Made by a program: the position numbers and the translations under genes. From Actinomyces glycerinitolerans (GTDB taxonomy: Bacteria > Actinomycetota > Actinomycetes > Actinomycetales > Actinomycetaceae), in contig NZ_FQTT01000012.1 of the NCBI RefSeq assembly GCF_900098745.1, forward strand, positions 123,403 through 187,402: a DNA stretch of 64,000 nt, in the 5' to 3' direction. Positions 63,043-64,000 of the stretch are shown in pieces; within the stretch, counting starts at the first letter, position 1; each line of letters starts with the position of its first letter. The notes under the pieces were generated by a model. The model had not been told where the DNA came from. It worked only from the letters and a program-made list of their open reading frames with translations, and made no database searches.

Positions 63043-64000
63043 TCACTCGGGGTTTGATCCGCCCTGTATGAAGCTGCGAATGGCGCGCGCATCGTCGGGT
63101 GAAAGCTCGGCCAGGAACGGCGCGAGCAACGCATCAACTTCTGCCTGATAGCCCGAGGCGAAAAGCGACTTCAGACCGGACAGTCCCTGGTTGAGAGTGT
63201 CTTCGTGATCCGCGCTCTCCGGTGCTCTACGGACCAGGAATAGGTACGCCCGAGCGGCGAGCTCAGGTGCGCCCAGGTCTTGTGCGCGGGTGGCGACAGA
63301 GACTGCGATTGCCAGCACCTGAGCCGATGTGGAGCAGGGCTCTGCTTGGTCCATCGCGGCGCCAAACTCGTGGATGACCGCATCTGTCGAGTCGCCACGG
63401 GCCTGGGCGAGGCTGCCGAGCTGGTGGTGGGTGGTGGCGATGCCGGCCTGGTTGCCCAGCTGCTCCTTGATCTTGAGGGAGTGGTGGTAGTGCTTCTCGG
63501 CCTGCTGGTAGTCGCCACGGGCCTGGGCGAGCATGCCGAGCTGGTGGTGGGTGGTGGCGATGCCGGCCTGGTCGCCCAGCTGCTCCTCGATCTTGAGGGA
63601 GTGGTGGTAGTGCTTCTCGGCCTGCTGGTAGTCGCCACGGAGATAGCTGAGGGTGCCGAGCTGCCCATGACTGGTGGCGATGCCGGACTGGTCGCCCAGC
63701 TGCTCCTCGATCTTGAGGGAGTGGTGGTAGTGCTTCTCGGCCTGCTGGTAGTCGCCACGGGCCTGGGCGAGCATGCCGAGCTGGTGGTGGGTGGTGGCGA
63801 TGCCGGCCTGGTTGCCCAGCTGCTCGAAGACCACGAGGGAGTGGTGGTAGTGCTTCTCGGCCTGGTGGTAGTCGCCACGGGCCTGGGCGAGCATGCCGAG
63901 CTGGTGGTGGGTGGTGGCGATGCCGGACTGGTCGCCCAGCTGCTCCTCGATCTTGAGGGAGTGGTGGTAGTGCTTCTCGGCCTGCTGGTAGTCGCCACGG
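63043..64000 (-). CDS. Tetratricopeptide-repeat protein (5' part outside window)
   Basis: C-terminal part of a TPR protein running off the window end. At least five tandem 40-residue units are visible, each near GDYQQAEKHYHHSLKIEEQL and a GDQAGIATTHHQLG half, of the kinesin-light-chain-like TPR type. The last unit decays (RGDSTDAVIHEFGAAM), and a non-repeat tail of about 100 residues ends SPDDARAIRSFIQGG. The 120-bp units are nearly identical at DNA level. The N-terminal domain, which would decide its role, is not visible; such arrays often follow an NTPase or signalling domain. Confidence 0.85.
   Translation of the reverse strand, partial: RGDYQQAEKHYHHSLKIEEQLGDQSGIATTHHQLGMLAQARGDYHQAEKHYHHSLVVFEQLGNQAGIATTHHQLGMLAQARGDYQQAEKHYHHSLKIEEQLGDQSGIATSHGQLGTLSYLRGDYQQAEKHYHHSLKIEEQLGDQAGIATTHHQLGMLAQARGDYQQAEKHYHHSLKIKEQLGNQAGIATTHHQLGSLAQARGDSTDAVIHEFGAAMDQAEPCSTSAQVLAIAVSVATRAQDLGAPELAARAYLFLVRRAPESADHEDTLNQGLSGLKSLFASGYQAEVDALLAPFLAELSPDDARAIRSFIQGGSNPE
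63421..64000. repeat. 120-bp tandem repeat array coding TPR units
   Basis: Units begin at 63421, 63541, 63661, 63781 and 63901, exactly 120 bp apart, and differ at only a few positions. The unit starting near 63601-63660 is the most divergent half (TLSYLRG). High DNA identity indicates recent amplification or ongoing homogenisation, so copy number may vary among strains. Confidence 0.9.

Noticed and set aside
63421..64000. CRISPR-like regular repeats
   Set aside because: The 120-bp units are contiguous, without spacers, and encode TPR motifs in frame.

Overview
The window is a stretch of high-GC actinobacterial chromosome, most likely from an Actinomyces-type member of the Actinomycetaceae. 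Evidence for this is the sufR-sufBDCSU-sufT order, a homodimeric pyruvate dehydrogenase E1, a PucR-type FasR beside acpP and fabF, glnA2-glnE, NhaA fused to a thioredoxin-like domain, and actinobacterial families such as DUF3043, DUF3052 and DUF3145. Codon use looks even throughout. I found no insertion sequence, prophage, CRISPR array or integrase. Most of the window is core genome, and the unusual material lies in details.

Layout. 1-1740: end of a sugar ABC importer operon with a GH32-like beta-fructosidase. 2200-8933: complete SUF iron-sulfur assembly operon behind its own repressor gene. 8923-13771 (minus): MerR regulator, ABC exporter, DUF488 protein, small membrane protein and flavodoxin; the exporter and flavodoxin share a near-identical MerR-type promoter. 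14108-21874: gap, a zinc metallopeptidase, pyrD, an aldo/keto reductase, a DUF3043 protein, an M20 dipeptidase and a glycerate-kinase-like gene. 21920-30170 (minus): maltose/maltodextrin operon (GH13-like protein, malE, malF, malG, GH13 enzyme, LacI regulator) without malK. 30349-35240: dgt, dnaG, def, a hypothetical gene and tRNA-Asn. 35202-38744: potassium channel, DUF3145, fabF and acpP. 38830-44481: fasR, aspA and aceE. 44779-49718: DUF3052, tRNA-Val, ydcF-like gene, aminotransferase, an aberrant tRNA-Ile, tRNA-Leu, Nif3-like, DUF164-like and rnpB. 49861-56738: membrane-anchored protein, map, nhaA, phosphoglycerate-mutase-like, lysE-like and panB. 57361-63002: glnA2-like, glnE and a histidine phosphatase. 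63043-64000: a TPR-repeat protein cut by the window edge.

How genes work together. SufR (four cysteines) probably represses its own operon through a palindrome at 2209-2224; SufBCD form the scaffold, SufS and SufU supply sulfur, and SufT helps maturation. In the maltose operon a LacI regulator probably acts on repeated TTGCA half-sites overlapping a clear malE promoter, and a strong hairpin after malE separates its expression from malFG. Both GH13-family proteins of that operon lack catalytic residues, one by an apparent internal deletion.

Most unusual items: (1) a tRNA with Ile UAU anticodon and a long class-II-like variable arm at 47385-47475; (2) the two catalytically defective GH13 proteins; (3) the duplicated MerR promoter linking exporter and flavodoxin, with a probably leaderless exporter mRNA; (4) a 19-bp-spaced array of GGTCCAAC/GTTGGACC words at 36184-36277; (5) a dispersed intergenic repeat family at 17367, 18559 and 37135.
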